DNA of 47,562 nt, from assembly GCA_016203765.1 (NCBI GenBank), contig JACQMB010000148.1, positions 1-47,562 on the forward strand. Direction: 5' to 3'. This DNA is from Deltaproteobacteria bacterium (GTDB taxonomy: Bacteria > UBA10199 > SPLOWO2-01-44-7). The notes under the pieces were generated by a model that worked only from the letters and a program-made list of their open reading frames with translations, did no database searches and was not told where the DNA came from. Both the position numbers and the translations under genes were made by a program. This document shows positions 34,786 to 43,384 of this stretch, in pieces. Position 1 is the stretch's first letter. Each line of letters begins with the position of its first letter.

Positions 34786-35388
34786 ATGGCCGGTAACCGG
34801 GATTATTATCAAATCCTGCAAATTTCCCCCAAGGCCGATCCGGCGATCGTAAAGGCGGCCTACTACGCCCATCTGAAGACCTTGAAAAAGCATCCGGACC
34901 TGGGGGGCGATCATGAAGAGGCGAGCCTTATCAACGAGGCCTATGAGATTTTGGGTGATTCCGAACGCCGGCGTCAATACGATCAACAATTTTTGAAAGG
35001 TTTTGCCTCCGAAGCCTCCGCGCCTGAGCCAAATCCCTTTTCTCCTCAAGAGGAACTGCGCAAGCACCGGCGTTTTATCTTTCAAAATTCGTTTTCGTAC
35101 CGTTCCCGCGCTTGGCGAAACGGAAAGTGGGTGGCCGCCCATTTCCGGGACATCTCTTTGTCGGGGGCCTGTTTTCGTTCCCGGGAAGTTTTTAAAAAAG
35201 GGGAAACGCTGGAGCTCGACGTCTCGGATCATCCGAATATCAAGATTCCAGCCGAGGTAAGATGGGTTCGCCCCATTCCCCACCGGTTCGGCCCCCCCGT
35301 TTACGAGGGGGGCGTGGAATTTAAACAAGCGGATGAAAAGGCCTTCCGCCGCTGGCTAAAGGATGAGGGTCTCTTCGAAGTGGCTTAA
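34786..35388 (+). CDS. DnaJ-domain / PilZ-domain fusion protein
   Basis: The 200-residue protein joins two domains. Residues 4-66 are a J domain (NRDYYQILQIS, the HPD tripeptide in KKHPDLGG, and NEAYEILGDSERRRQYD) able to stimulate DnaK. Residues about 85-195 are a PilZ domain with both c-di-GMP motifs, RKHRR (RxxxR) and DISLSG (D/NxSxxG). ATG 34786 is used because AGGGTG precedes it; a TTG at 34768 is less likely. The fusion would tie a chaperone to c-di-GMP. Its end overlaps the convergent kinase gene by 33 bp. Confidence 0.85.
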   Translation: MAGNRDYYQILQISPKADPAIVKAAYYAHLKTLKKHPDLGGDHEEASLINEAYEILGDSERRRQYDQQFLKGFASEASAPEPNPFSPQEELRKHRRFIFQNSFSYRSRAWRNGKWVAAHFRDISLSGACFRSREVFKKGETLELDVSDHPNIKIPAEVRWVRPIPHRFGPPVYEGGVEFKQADEKAFRRWLKDEGLFEVA

Positions 35389-36279
35389 TTTTTTGAAGGC
35401 CTGGAAGCGCTCCTGAATTTCTTTTTTGGTCAGTGTGCGCATCCTCTCCAATCCAAAATCCTCCACCTGAAAGCTGGCCATCGTCGAGCCGCAGACCACG
35501 GCGTGTTTCAGGTTCTCTTCGGTGAGGGGGGCGTTTTTTTTGGCCAAAAAACCGATAAAGCCGCCGGCAAAACTGTCCCCGGCGCCGGTCGGATCCTTTA
35601 AATCCTCCAGGGGATAACCGGGGGCTGAAAAAACAAAATCGTCGGCAAACAGCATCGCCCCGTATTCCCCCTGCTTCACCACCAAAATTTTTGGACCCCA
35701 GGAGCGGATTTTCTTGAAGGCCTTGGTCAGGTTGTATTCCCCGGTCAGCTGTCTGGCTTCCGATTCATTGACGAGGAGGCAATCGGCGTGCCGCAGCGTG
35801 TTTAACAGTTCTTTTCGTTTCCCCTGAATCCAAAAATTCATCGTGTCCATCGCCACCAATTTGGGTTTTTGAACCTGCTTCAAAACCTTGACCTGAAGCT
35901 CCGGGTCGATGTTGGCCAAAAAAATATGAGAGGCGGACCTGAAATTTTCGGGAAGGGCGGGGTTAAATTCGGCAAAGACATTCAGCTGGGTATCGAGTGT
36001 TTGAGCCTCATTCAAGTCGTAACCGTATTTTCCCTTCCAGAAAAAGGTCTTCCCCTCTTTTTGAATTTGCAGGCCCGCAAGATCGACCCCCCGCCTCTTC
36101 AAGAAATCGAGTTCTTTTTCGTCAAAATCGCCCCCCACCACGCCGACCAGCTGGACCGGGGCAAAAAAAGAAGCGGAGGCGCTAAAATGAGTGGCCGCCC
36201 CGCCGAGGATCCGCTCTTTTTTTCCAAAGGGGGTTTCCAGACCGTCATAGGCAACCGAACCGACCACCAGGATTGTCAT
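35356..36279 (-). CDS. PfkB-family sugar/nucleoside kinase
   Basis: This 307-residue ribokinase-family enzyme has the N-terminal GGAATHFSAS glycine pair and the C-terminal catalytic signature DPTGAGDSFAGG with the base Asp. The middle MDTMNFWIQGKR and LVNESEARQLTG segments are those of the adenosine/ADP-ribose-type subgroup, often annotated as sugar kinase. The substrate cannot be settled. It converges with the DnaJ-PilZ gene and the last 33 bp of each are shared, antisense to one another. Confidence 0.88.
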   Translation of the reverse strand: MTILVVGSVAYDGLETPFGKKERILGGAATHFSASASFFAPVQLVGVVGGDFDEKELDFLKRRGVDLAGLQIQKEGKTFFWKGKYGYDLNEAQTLDTQLNVFAEFNPALPENFRSASHIFLANIDPELQVKVLKQVQKPKLVAMDTMNFWIQGKRKELLNTLRHADCLLVNESEARQLTGEYNLTKAFKKIRSWGPKILVVKQGEYGAMLFADDFVFSAPGYPLEDLKDPTGAGDSFAGGFIGFLAKKNAPLTEENLKHAVVCGSTMASFQVEDFGLERMRTLTKKEIQERFQAFKKLSHFEETLIL

Positions 36280-36414
36280 GGCGGTTAGTGCGTAGGTCAG
36301 TTTTCACCCCCTGTCAATTTCAATTCCTCGTCGGATAAAGTTCAAAAACAATAATTCTATTTGCTCGGTTAAAATAGAAGATGTAAAATGGCCCTAAGAA
36401 AGGGGGGTGAAAAA

Positions 36415-36732
36415 ATGAAGCTTTTAATCCGGTTGGTTGTGTGTCTCGTCCTGGCTTTAAGCTTAGGATTCATCGCGGCGGAGGCCAAAGAGAAGAAAGC
36501 GATAGAGAAGGATTATGCCTTGCCCGTTCTCTGTTCAGCGGAAAACGCCGAAGCGCCGATTCTTCTTGCCCAGACCTGTCCGGGCCAGCATACCTGCATC
36601 ACGACCGGCTGTGGCGTGATGTCTGGCCAGGTTTATTGCTGTCCGCAGGGGTATCGCTATTTGAACCATTGTGATTGCCAGTGCTATAACAGCACCGATT
36701 TTGACTGCAATTCCTACACACGTTGTGATTAG
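36415..36732 (+). CDS. Cys-rich secreted protein
   Basis: The start at 36415 follows AAGGGGGGTG closely; an upstream ATG at 36388 would add nine residues without such a signal. The 105-residue product has a signal peptide (LLIRLVVCLVLALSLGF to about AEA). From about residue 54 there is a dense set of cysteines (TCPGQHTCITTGC, YCCPQGY, CDCQCY, DFDC and a final RCD). This spacing suggests a disulfide-knotted or metal-binding small domain. It recalls the CPxGxVC secreted proteins at 2111 and 2630 but is not clearly homologous. No family recognised. Confidence 0.6.
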   Translation: MKLLIRLVVCLVLALSLGFIAAEAKEKKAIEKDYALPVLCSAENAEAPILLAQTCPGQHTCITTGCGVMSGQVYCCPQGYRYLNHCDCQCYNSTDFDCNSYTRCD

Positions 36733-36759
36733 GTCGGTTCTGAAGGGATGGACATATCG

Positions 36760-37167
36760 ATGGAAGACCCGGTTGAACAAGCCAGGCTGATGGGTTCGGT
36801 TGTGCAAGCCGTGGTGTTGGTGGTTGTTATCTTGGGCGTCTATGTTTTTTTCGCCTGGCTCCTGGCCAAAATAGCCGAAAGAATCGGGATGCCTTTTAAA
36901 TCCAGCTTGATCCTGGCCCTGATCCCCATCGCCAATCTCGTTCTGCTGGTGCAAATGGCCGCAAAACCGATGTGGTGGATTCTCCTGCTGGTTATTCCCT
37001 ACATCAACCTTGTCTTTGTCGCTTTGGTTTGGGGGGCCATTGCCAAGCGGAGGGGTAAATCGGCCTGGTGGGGTTTGGGAATGCTGGTTCCTTTTGTGAA
37101 TCTGGTTTTAATGCTGATTTTGGCCTTTGAAAAATCCGATCAAGGTTTACGCCCGACCAGTTCGTAA
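36760..37167 (+). CDS. Small membrane protein (DUF5684-like)
   Basis: The product has four hydrophobic segments (VVLVVVILGVYVFFAWLL, SSLILALIPIANLVLLV, WWILLLVIPYINLVFVALV, GLGMLVPFVNLVLMLILA) in a DUF5684-like order, with a repeated PxxNLVxxxxxxxK pattern. It is an inner-membrane protein of unknown role. ATG 36760 suits the GAAGGG element better than ATG 36748, which lies right against it. Its last 28 bp overlap the convergent cyclase gene. It is 27 bp after the Cys-rich gene and probably co-transcribed. Confidence 0.7.
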   Translation: MEDPVEQARLMGSVVQAVVLVVVILGVYVFFAWLLAKIAERIGMPFKSSLILALIPIANLVLLVQMAAKPMWWILLLVIPYINLVFVALVWGAIAKRRGKSAWWGLGMLVPFVNLVLMLILAFEKSDQGLRPTSS

Positions 37168-39047
37168 ATCATCGTGGCTTCCTCTTTTCCCTTCACCCGG
37201 ACTTCGGCCAGCTTCTTGGCCGACAGTTTTTCTTGGACCAGCCGGTAGTGGGTTTCACTGACGATAATGGGGACCTTGTATTCCTTGGTGAGGGTCTCCA
37301 GGCGGCTGGCCAGGTTGACCGCGTCGCCGATCACCGTGTAATTAAAGCGTTTGAGCGAGCCCATGTTCCCCACCGCCATCTCGCCGGTGTGAATCCCGAT
37401 GCCGATTTTGAAATCATCCAGTCCGTATTTGGCGCACCAGGCCGCCTTGTTTTCGTTCAACTTTTGAATCATCTCCAGCGCGGTCAGCCCGGCCCGCAAG
37501 GCATGATCGTTTTGGGGCAGGGGTGCTCCGTAGATGGCCATGATGGCGTCTCCCATGAATTTGTCGAGGGTCCCCTCGTATTTGAAGACGATCTCCGTCA
37601 TGGCCGTGAAGTAATCGTTCAACAGCCGGACCAGTTTTTCCGGGGGGAGTTTTTCCGACTTGGGGGTAAAATCACGGATGTCGGAGAAGAGCACCGTCAA
37701 TACTTTCCGCTCGCCTCCCAATTTCAGCCGTTCGGGATGTTCCAGGGCTTCTTTGATAACCGCCGGACTCAAATAGTGTTGAAAGGTTTTGCGAATTTTG
37801 CGCCGCTCTTTTTCCTCGGTAAAAAAGCGATAGATCTTGACGGTGCCAAAAACCAGGAAACCGTTCAGAGTCGGCTTGACCACCGGCAGGACCCAGCCGC
37901 CCTTTAGAAAAAGCAAATAACCGGCCAGCCACAAAATCAGAAGCGAGGCGGCAAAGAACAACGCGCTCGGCAGGGCGCGCAGGCGGGGAAGGAGGAGGCC
38001 TAACAGAAGACCGATTAGAAGGACAAGTCCCAGAGAGGCCAGATGGGAGTCGGCGTCGAAGCGGACAAAATCGCCGCTCAAGATGTTTTCCAAAACAGTG
38101 GCTTGAATCTCCACGCCGGGCGCGGCGGCCGAAAAAGGAGTGACCCGCATGTCATAAATGCCGATGGCGGTGGCCCCCGCCAGGACGATTTTATTTTTCA
38201 GCCGGTTCGGTTCGATTTTATTTTGTAAAATATCGACGGCGCTGATGTGTTCAAATGTCCTGGGGGCCCCCGAGTAGTTGATCCAAAGCTCGCCGTTTTC
38301 CTGCAGGGGAATGCGTTGCTTGCCAAGGCTTAAACCCTTTAGCCTTCCCTCTTCATCGTAGATGGGGATGGGAGAAAAACCGGTGACCAGGCCGGCCATT
38401 TGCAAAGCCAAAGAAGGATAGGCCTCTCCCCGGTAGTATAAAACAAGCGGGGCGCTCCGAATCACCCCGTCCTCATCGGGAAAGACGTTAAAAAACCCCT
38501 GATGGGCCCGTCCGACGGCCTGGGCAATCAACGGCACGTTGGCCTGCACGCCAAAAACTTTTCTTCCGGAGGTCTCCATCTGTTTGGAGGAAAAACTCAA
38601 GGCCGAGGGATGGATGCTTTGCTCGTTTTCTTGAGCCTCTTTGGGATTTAAAACGGCTTCCGCCACCTCCTCCGGGGAGGGATAAAAGAAAAAACCGAGG
38701 ACGGTCTTGCCGGCCGCTTTTTGCAAGGCTTGCGCAAACAGGGGATCCTCGGCACTGACCTCCGAAAAAGTAATGTCAAAACCGGCGGCCTTGGCTTCTA
38801 AATCGTTTAACTTTTCCACCAGGCGGCCCATCTGCGAGCGGGGCCAGGGCCAGCGCCCCATTTGGTTGAGGCTTTTTTCATCGATGACGGCCAAGGCGAT
38901 CGGATGCCGGGGGGACTTGGGCCCGCGCAGGTGAAAGTATTGGTCAACCCATTTGGCCTCCAAGCCGGCAAAAAATTTTGGGAAGAGAAAAACAGCGCCA
39001 AGAAAGAGGAGGGTTAAAACAGACGCAATGGCAAAGAGTCTTTTCAC
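37140..39047 (-). CDS. CHASE2-domain class III adenylate cyclase
   Basis: This inner-membrane receptor cyclase has 635 residues. A first membrane segment (residues 3-25) is followed by a periplasmic CHASE2 domain (about 30-330). Three membrane segments follow (about 335-400), then a cytoplasmic cyclase domain (about 440-625). The metal-binding Asp residues are in FSDIRDFT and GDAIMA, and the adenine-recognising Lys in LDKFMGD; YTVIGDAVNLASRLE completes the site. Together these favour cAMP as product. It starts three bases after FecR stops, and the FecR and TPR-barrel genes come first in the operon, suggesting an envelope sensing complex. Confidence 0.93.
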   Translation of the reverse strand: MKRLFAIASVLTLLFLGAVFLFPKFFAGLEAKWVDQYFHLRGPKSPRHPIALAVIDEKSLNQMGRWPWPRSQMGRLVEKLNDLEAKAAGFDITFSEVSAEDPLFAQALQKAAGKTVLGFFFYPSPEEVAEAVLNPKEAQENEQSIHPSALSFSSKQMETSGRKVFGVQANVPLIAQAVGRAHQGFFNVFPDEDGVIRSAPLVLYYRGEAYPSLALQMAGLVTGFSPIPIYDEEGRLKGLSLGKQRIPLQENGELWINYSGAPRTFEHISAVDILQNKIEPNRLKNKIVLAGATAIGIYDMRVTPFSAAAPGVEIQATVLENILSGDFVRFDADSHLASLGLVLLIGLLLGLLLPRLRALPSALFFAASLLILWLAGYLLFLKGGWVLPVVKPTLNGFLVFGTVKIYRFFTEEKERRKIRKTFQHYLSPAVIKEALEHPERLKLGGERKVLTVLFSDIRDFTPKSEKLPPEKLVRLLNDYFTAMTEIVFKYEGTLDKFMGDAIMAIYGAPLPQNDHALRAGLTALEMIQKLNENKAAWCAKYGLDDFKIGIGIHTGEMAVGNMGSLKRFNYTVIGDAVNLASRLETLTKEYKVPIIVSETHYRLVQEKLSAKKLAEVRVKGKEEATMIYELVGRKP

Positions 39048-39050
39048 GCG

Positions 39051-39884
39051 TTATTGGGGCAGAGTGATGGTTACCGTGGAACCGGTCGTTGCTTCATCCC
39101 CCCCGCCGGGAATGATCTCCGCATCCTTCATAACAGGGGAGGCATCCTCTTTGGCTCGGCCGGCCGTTTTGGAAAGTTCGGCCTCGTCGGCCGATTCTTT
39201 CGCGGCGCTTTCACCGGCCTGTTTGACCGACTCGGCGGCGGCACCCTTCCGAATATCAAAGAGGGTGTCGATCCGGTTTAAAATATCCGCGGGGATTGGT
39301 ACGATATGGCTTGGGTCAGCCGCCCGGCCGGCGCTGATTTCGATCGCTTCCTTGGTAGAGAGGGTGACGGTCTGGCCCGGAAATTCCCGGTTGAAGGCCT
39401 GGACCTCCTGTTTTTCACAGTGAAAGCAATAGAGGATCGTTTTTTTTGCCTCGACCATCAATCCCAGATTGGTTCCCCGGATGCCCGCCACCGCGGTGGG
39501 CGTTTTGATCTCCACCAACTGGTCCTTCCCCACGAACCGGGTGACGATCGTGCGCAGTCTGCCAAAGATCGCCTCCAGAGCGATGCTTCGCTGTTTAGCC
39601 TTCGGATTAAAAAGAAATTGGGTGATGAGAACTTTGGAATTTTCCTTGACCGTCAGGAGGGTGTCGTCCACGAACAGGATTTTGACCCCGCCGCTCGCCC
39701 TGGTTTCGATTTGATCTTCCAAAAAGACGGCATATTGGAGGACGGCCCGCGCCGGTTGTCCCCCCTTGCGGGTGATCCAGGCATCCCCTTCCAGATCGAT
39801 CACCTGGCCCACCGGTGCGGCGGCCCATAGGGGGGCCGCCAGGCAAAACCAGAGTAAAAACGCCGCTTTTTTCATTGACTTCAT
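39051..39884 (-). CDS. FecR-domain periplasmic protein
   Basis: The 277-residue product has a signal peptide (AAFLLWFCLAAPLWA). A FecR domain follows, from about residue 25 to 145, with the family core VKILFVDDTLLTVKENSKV and TPTAVAGIRGTN. A helical, low-complexity C-terminus is rich in Ala, Glu and Lys. Unlike sigma-regulating FecR proteins it has no transmembrane anchor. This version occurs beside CHASE2 cyclases and TPR proteins in many genomes. It probably binds an envelope ligand or the barrel partner and signals to CHASE2. It lies between the two with gaps of only 3-4 bases. Confidence 0.9.
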   Translation of the reverse strand: MKSMKKAAFLLWFCLAAPLWAAAPVGQVIDLEGDAWITRKGGQPARAVLQYAVFLEDQIETRASGGVKILFVDDTLLTVKENSKVLITQFLFNPKAKQRSIALEAIFGRLRTIVTRFVGKDQLVEIKTPTAVAGIRGTNLGLMVEAKKTILYCFHCEKQEVQAFNREFPGQTVTLSTKEAIEISAGRAADPSHIVPIPADILNRIDTLFDIRKGAAAESVKQAGESAAKESADEAELSKTAGRAKEDASPVMKDAEIIPGGGDEATTGSTVTITLPQ

Positions 39885-39888
39885 TGTC

Positions 39889-41118
39889 TTACAGTTGGGT
39901 GGAGAAAGTCAACCCTGCCACATGGCGGCGGTAGGTATAGCGGGCCAGGGTGGAGTCGCGGATAAAGAAGGAATAGGAAGCGGCGATCCGGAGGAAACGC
40001 AGAAGATCTTTGCTGAAGACCACGGTATGATAAAGGGATTTGTCCCGCCGGAGGACATTGAAGACCGAATCGGTGCGGTCAAAATTGCGCCGCACCACCA
40101 CATCCCCGGCCATCAAAAATTTGATCCGCCACCAAATCGGAAAATGGATCGCATAGAGGGCATGGTGGGCGCTGAAGTCCCAGTCATTCCCGCCGGCAAG
40201 ATTTTTTTCAAAACCGTAGCCGGCTTTGAAATAGACCTCCCGGTTGTGAGGGGCGAAAAAGTATTCTTCCAGCCGGGCGTAGGGCTGGGTGGCATCCCGG
40301 TTTTGGGCGGTATTGTTTAGCGATTGATAAAACCAGTCCCGTCGGACGCCGGCGGTCACGCTAAGCATCCAGTGATCCATATGCATCATGTCCAGGATAC
40401 TCTCCATGGCACCGCTTTGCAGATATTTGGCCTTTCCCAAAGTGACGAAGTTGTAGTCGCCCGGGACCGTCCACCGGATATGGTCGTTGAGTTTGCGGGT
40501 CAGCCCCAGGCCGACCCGGTGACTGCCGTAGTTGAAACGGTTGGCGTCGATGTTGAGCGCGTTCCAATGAGCGCTTTGATAGCCGCTATAGCCGGCATAA
40601 AATTGAGTTTTTTCTTGGTTGACGAGAAAATAATTGAGATCGAGGGTCCCCACGGCCATGAAATCATCCCGGTCGGAAAAACCGTCCAGGTTTTGGTTAT
40701 CCGGATCAAGGGTGACGTTGGAGTCATAGTAGGAAGAGGCCGAGCCCTTGAGGTTCCAGCGCTTTTTTTTGCGGGGCTCTTTGGTCTGGGCCACCGCCTG
40801 TTCGATTTCCGCCATCCATTTTTCGGCGAGGAGAGACAATTCGGAGCCGGAGTGTTCTTCAAACAGTTTTTTAAAAAACCGGGAGGCCTTCCGATAATTT
40901 TTCAGTTTGAGGTGGGTCGTTCCCAGATGGTAGAGATTTTGTTCGTTTTTGGAATCGATCCCGTGGATTTTTTTAAAAAATTTAAGGGCCTGCGGGTATT
41001 CCCCCCGGGCAAAATGAAACATCCCTTTGGCCTCCCAAAGAGAAACTTTTTCAGCCGAAAAGCCGGCGGCCGGTCCTAAGAGAAAGGCGGTCAGCAAAAC
41101 GGGAACAAGGCGATTCAC
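39889..41118 (-). CDS. TPR / outer-membrane beta-barrel protein, second copy
   Basis: The 409-residue protein starts with a GTG at 41118 and has a signal peptide ending GFSA. Two or three TPR units follow (residues 28-115; EYPQALKFFKKIHGI and NYRKASRFFKKLFEE). The barrel domain of about 280 residues shows alternating aromatic strands and ends LTFSTQL. The arrangement equals that of the proteins at 688 and 45637. It is the first gene of the FecR-cyclase operon, which suggests that it reports or passes an outer-membrane signal, or exports a surface ligand. No sequence motif settles this. Confidence 0.72.
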   Translation of the reverse strand: MNRLVPVLLTAFLLGPAAGFSAEKVSLWEAKGMFHFARGEYPQALKFFKKIHGIDSKNEQNLYHLGTTHLKLKNYRKASRFFKKLFEEHSGSELSLLAEKWMAEIEQAVAQTKEPRKKKRWNLKGSASSYYDSNVTLDPDNQNLDGFSDRDDFMAVGTLDLNYFLVNQEKTQFYAGYSGYQSAHWNALNIDANRFNYGSHRVGLGLTRKLNDHIRWTVPGDYNFVTLGKAKYLQSGAMESILDMMHMDHWMLSVTAGVRRDWFYQSLNNTAQNRDATQPYARLEEYFFAPHNREVYFKAGYGFEKNLAGGNDWDFSAHHALYAIHFPIWWRIKFLMAGDVVVRRNFDRTDSVFNVLRRDKSLYHTVVFSKDLLRFLRIAASYSFFIRDSTLARYTYRRHVAGLTFSTQL

Positions 41119-41143
41119 AAGCCGGTGATTTTTAGCAGATCAT

Positions 41144-41458
41144 CTAGAAGATTCCAAGCATATCCTTGGCCTCATCCGAGGCCATGGTGCGGGGATCCCA
41201 AGGGGGAGACAAAGTAATTTCGACCGCGGAGGTCTGTACCCCTTCCATTTTGGCAACGGTTTCCTCCACCTGTCTTTGGAGTTCGGGGGCGTAAGGGCAG
41301 GCAGGACTGGTCAAACCCAGTTGAACATGGACATGATTTTTTTTCTCGTCCCTGTTCACGCCGTAGATCAGGCCCAGATTAACCACGTCGATGTGGAGTT
41401 CGGGGTCGAGAACATTTTTCAGATTATCAATGATTTGTGTTTCAGTCGGCAGTGCCAT
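41144..41458 (-). CDS. MIP18/DUF59 iron-sulfur assembly protein (SufT-like)
   Basis: This 104-residue DUF59 protein has the landmarks NVLDPELHIDVVNLGLIYGV, LTSPACPY with the conserved reactive Cys, and the C-terminal ITLSPPWDP. SufT and MIP18 relatives help mature [Fe-S] proteins; PaaD-type members act in ring hydroxylase assembly. The ribosome binding site GGGAGGT lies six bases before ATG 41458, inside the end of mqnC, so it is coupled to that radical-SAM gene. A maturation role for MqnC or for the other Fe-S enzymes here is inference. Confidence 0.9.
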   Translation of the reverse strand: MALPTETQIIDNLKNVLDPELHIDVVNLGLIYGVNRDEKKNHVHVQLGLTSPACPYAPELQRQVEETVAKMEGVQTSAVEITLSPPWDPRTMASDEAKDMLGIF

Positions 41459-42536
41459 TTGGAACCTCCCAGGGTTTGCGCTGAATGGGTGTCAACCCCG
41501 TTTCCCGGACCCAGCTTAACACCCGTTCAACATTTTCCTCTATGTGTGTCCCCGCCTGTTGCGTGACTTGATCTTCAAGGGCGATGTCAAAATCATCGGC
41601 CCCGTATTTGAGGCTTAAAGCACCGGGCTCCCCCTGCGTCAAGAGGGAAGCGCGGAGGTGGAAAATGTTATCGAGATAAAGCCTGGAAATGGCCACGGTG
41701 CGGAGATAATCGTCGTTGGAGGTGACCGCTCCGCCGAGCGCCGTGTTTTGACTTTGATAAGTCCAAAGCAAAAAACTGGCAAAGCCCCCCGTTTTATCCT
41801 GCAGGCTCCGAATGGTTTTGAGATGCTCGACCCTCGCCTCATAAGGCTCGCCAAAGCCGATCACCATCGTGGCGGTGGTGCCGAAACCCATTTGCTGCGC
41901 CGTCTCCATGGTCTCCAGATATTGCCCGACCGAATATTTTTTGGGGGATAGTTTTTTTCGCCATTCGGGGGTCAGGATTTCGGCCCCGCCGCCGGGGATC
42001 CAGCGCAGGCCGGCCGCTTTTAACCGTCGCAGTGTCTCCGGAACCGGCACCTTGGAGTTGCGGGCGATAAACAGGACTTCCACGGCGGTGGGACCGTAAA
42101 TTTCGATCTTGTCTTCGTAGCGGCCTCGCACCGCCTGAAAGAGTTTTTCGTAATGATCGAGTTTGAGGGCCGGATTAAATCCCCCCTCCATGGCGACGAG
42201 CGAACCTCCTTTTTCCAAAAGCCGGTCGATTTTTTCAAAAATTTGTTCGTGGGTCAGAGTGTAACCCTCCGAATGGCCGGGTCTTCGATAAAAGGCGCAA
42301 TACTTGCAGTCGGCCACACAAAGGTTGGTATAGCTGACAATCCGCATGACCAGATAGGTGGCCTGTTTGTCCGGCAGAATTTGGCAACGCCGGGCGTGGG
42401 CCTTTTTTTGAAGCGCCTTGAGGGGCGCGCGATGAAAGAGGTTAACGGCCTCCGGCTCGGTGAGACGCTCCGGCGCCTTGGGGCACTCCTCCGAAGTTCT
42501 GGGTGACAAAGACTTGGCCATTGTTGGGGTCAACAT
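41442..42536 (-). CDS. mqnC: Cyclic dehypoxanthinyl futalosine synthase (MqnC)
   Basis: MqnC cyclises dehypoxanthine futalosine in the futalosine menaquinone route. The product has the radical-SAM CxxxCxxC motif as TNLCVADCKYCAFYR, then GYTLTHEQI and the MqnC-typical IYGPTAVEVLFIAR and RWIPGGGAEIL. At 364 residues it is close to the family length. The start is unsure. ATG 42536 and ATG 42521 both lie inside the coding region of the upstream CAP gene, so the genes overlap by 80-95 bp, unusually long for a genuine pair. The conserved core begins only at LTEPEAVNL. Confidence 0.88.
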   Translation of the reverse strand: MLTPTMAKSLSPRTSEECPKAPERLTEPEAVNLFHRAPLKALQKKAHARRCQILPDKQATYLVMRIVSYTNLCVADCKYCAFYRRPGHSEGYTLTHEQIFEKIDRLLEKGGSLVAMEGGFNPALKLDHYEKLFQAVRGRYEDKIEIYGPTAVEVLFIARNSKVPVPETLRRLKAAGLRWIPGGGAEILTPEWRKKLSPKKYSVGQYLETMETAQQMGFGTTATMVIGFGEPYEARVEHLKTIRSLQDKTGGFASFLLWTYQSQNTALGGAVTSNDDYLRTVAISRLYLDNIFHLRASLLTQGEPGALSLKYGADDFDIALEDQVTQQAGTHIEENVERVLSWVRETGLTPIQRKPWEVPNGTAD

Positions 42537-43293
42537 AGATGCCGATCCCCGCGTGCGTCAAGTCAGGAGCCAAAATGTTGTTGCGATGACCCTCGCTATT
42601 CATCAAATCAACCTGGCAGGCGTCGCTGTTGAAAAGGGTGTACATCATTCCGCTTCGCCAAGTGTTCTCGGCGGTTTTGTAAAAGCGCCCGGCAGTGGCC
42701 GCCGTGATCCGCTCATGCGGAGTCCTTCCGTCGGAACCGATGTGGGGTTTGTAGGTGTCATTATTTATCCAATCGGGTTTGTGTCTTCCCAAGTCCTCGG
42801 AATGGCTCTTGGCCGCCTTCACCAAATCGCAGTCCGGTTTGAGCGGCTTTTGCCCAAAGCGGCCGCGGTCCTGATTCAACCGCTCAAAAATTTTCCGTTC
42901 ATAATGGCTCATGCACCGAGCCTCGGGCGGGACGGCCTCCTCTCTTGCAAAAATCCGGGCCTCTTTGTCGACGAAAGTTGCCAGAGAGCGATGGGTGGTT
43001 CCATCGCCGGCCTCCAGAGGGCTGGATTCCAAAATGTCGTCGGCCACGTATTTTAGTTTGGCCGGCAAGCGTTTCTTAAGTTGGTCGATGTTGAGCCAAT
43101 AACTGGAGACCAGCCGATCCGTGCAAGAGGCAACGGGGGTTTGCCTTTCAGCCGCCCGGTATCGGCAGGCCCGGGCGGCCTGCTCCCTGATTTTTCCGGC
43201 AACGGCCTCCACACACTCCGGCGGACGGCCGGAGCCCGCCTCCTTGCAGGCCTCGTTGATTTTTCTTTGAACGGCGGCGGCAATCTTCGGCAT
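42442..43293 (-). CDS. CAP/SCP-domain protein
   Basis: The C-terminal 150 residues form a CAP (SCP/PR1) domain. It has LNQDRGRFGQKPLKPDCDL, a HSEDLGRH segment, NSEGHRNNIL with the family HRxN core, and YVDPNNGQVFVTQNFG at the end. The N-terminal 130 residues are helical and Cys-containing, without a family. CAP proteins are normally secreted, but no signal peptide is visible at ATG 43293, and in-frame upstream sequence offers no start codon. A different frame upstream (43345) would encode a leader-like peptide. The start overlaps, antisense, the region upstream of the DUF2147 gene. Confidence 0.85.
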   Translation of the reverse strand: MPKIAAAVQRKINEACKEAGSGRPPECVEAVAGKIREQAARACRYRAAERQTPVASCTDRLVSSYWLNIDQLKKRLPAKLKYVADDILESSPLEAGDGTTHRSLATFVDKEARIFAREEAVPPEARCMSHYERKIFERLNQDRGRFGQKPLKPDCDLVKAAKSHSEDLGRHKPDWINNDTYKPHIGSDGRTPHERITAATAGRFYKTAENTWRSGMMYTLFNSDACQVDLMNSEGHRNNILAPDLTHAGIGIYVDPNNGQVFVTQNFGGVPQGAGASHRAGGR

Positions 43294-43384
43294 GGCGCTG
43301 TTTGTTAGCGGAAGCCGCCGGCAAAAGCAAGCCTTTCCATTTCAAACGGGTTATGATAATTTTTGCGGGTCAAGGAGGGAAAAC

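Noticed and set aside
43148..43345. Leader-like MKWKGLLLPAASA in another frame just upstream of the CAP gene
   Set aside because: It could mean a frameshifted signal peptide, but the continuation in that frame is short, there is no purine or homopolymer tract at a clear junction, and the CAP frame from 43293 reads well without it. Left as a remark in the CAP entry.
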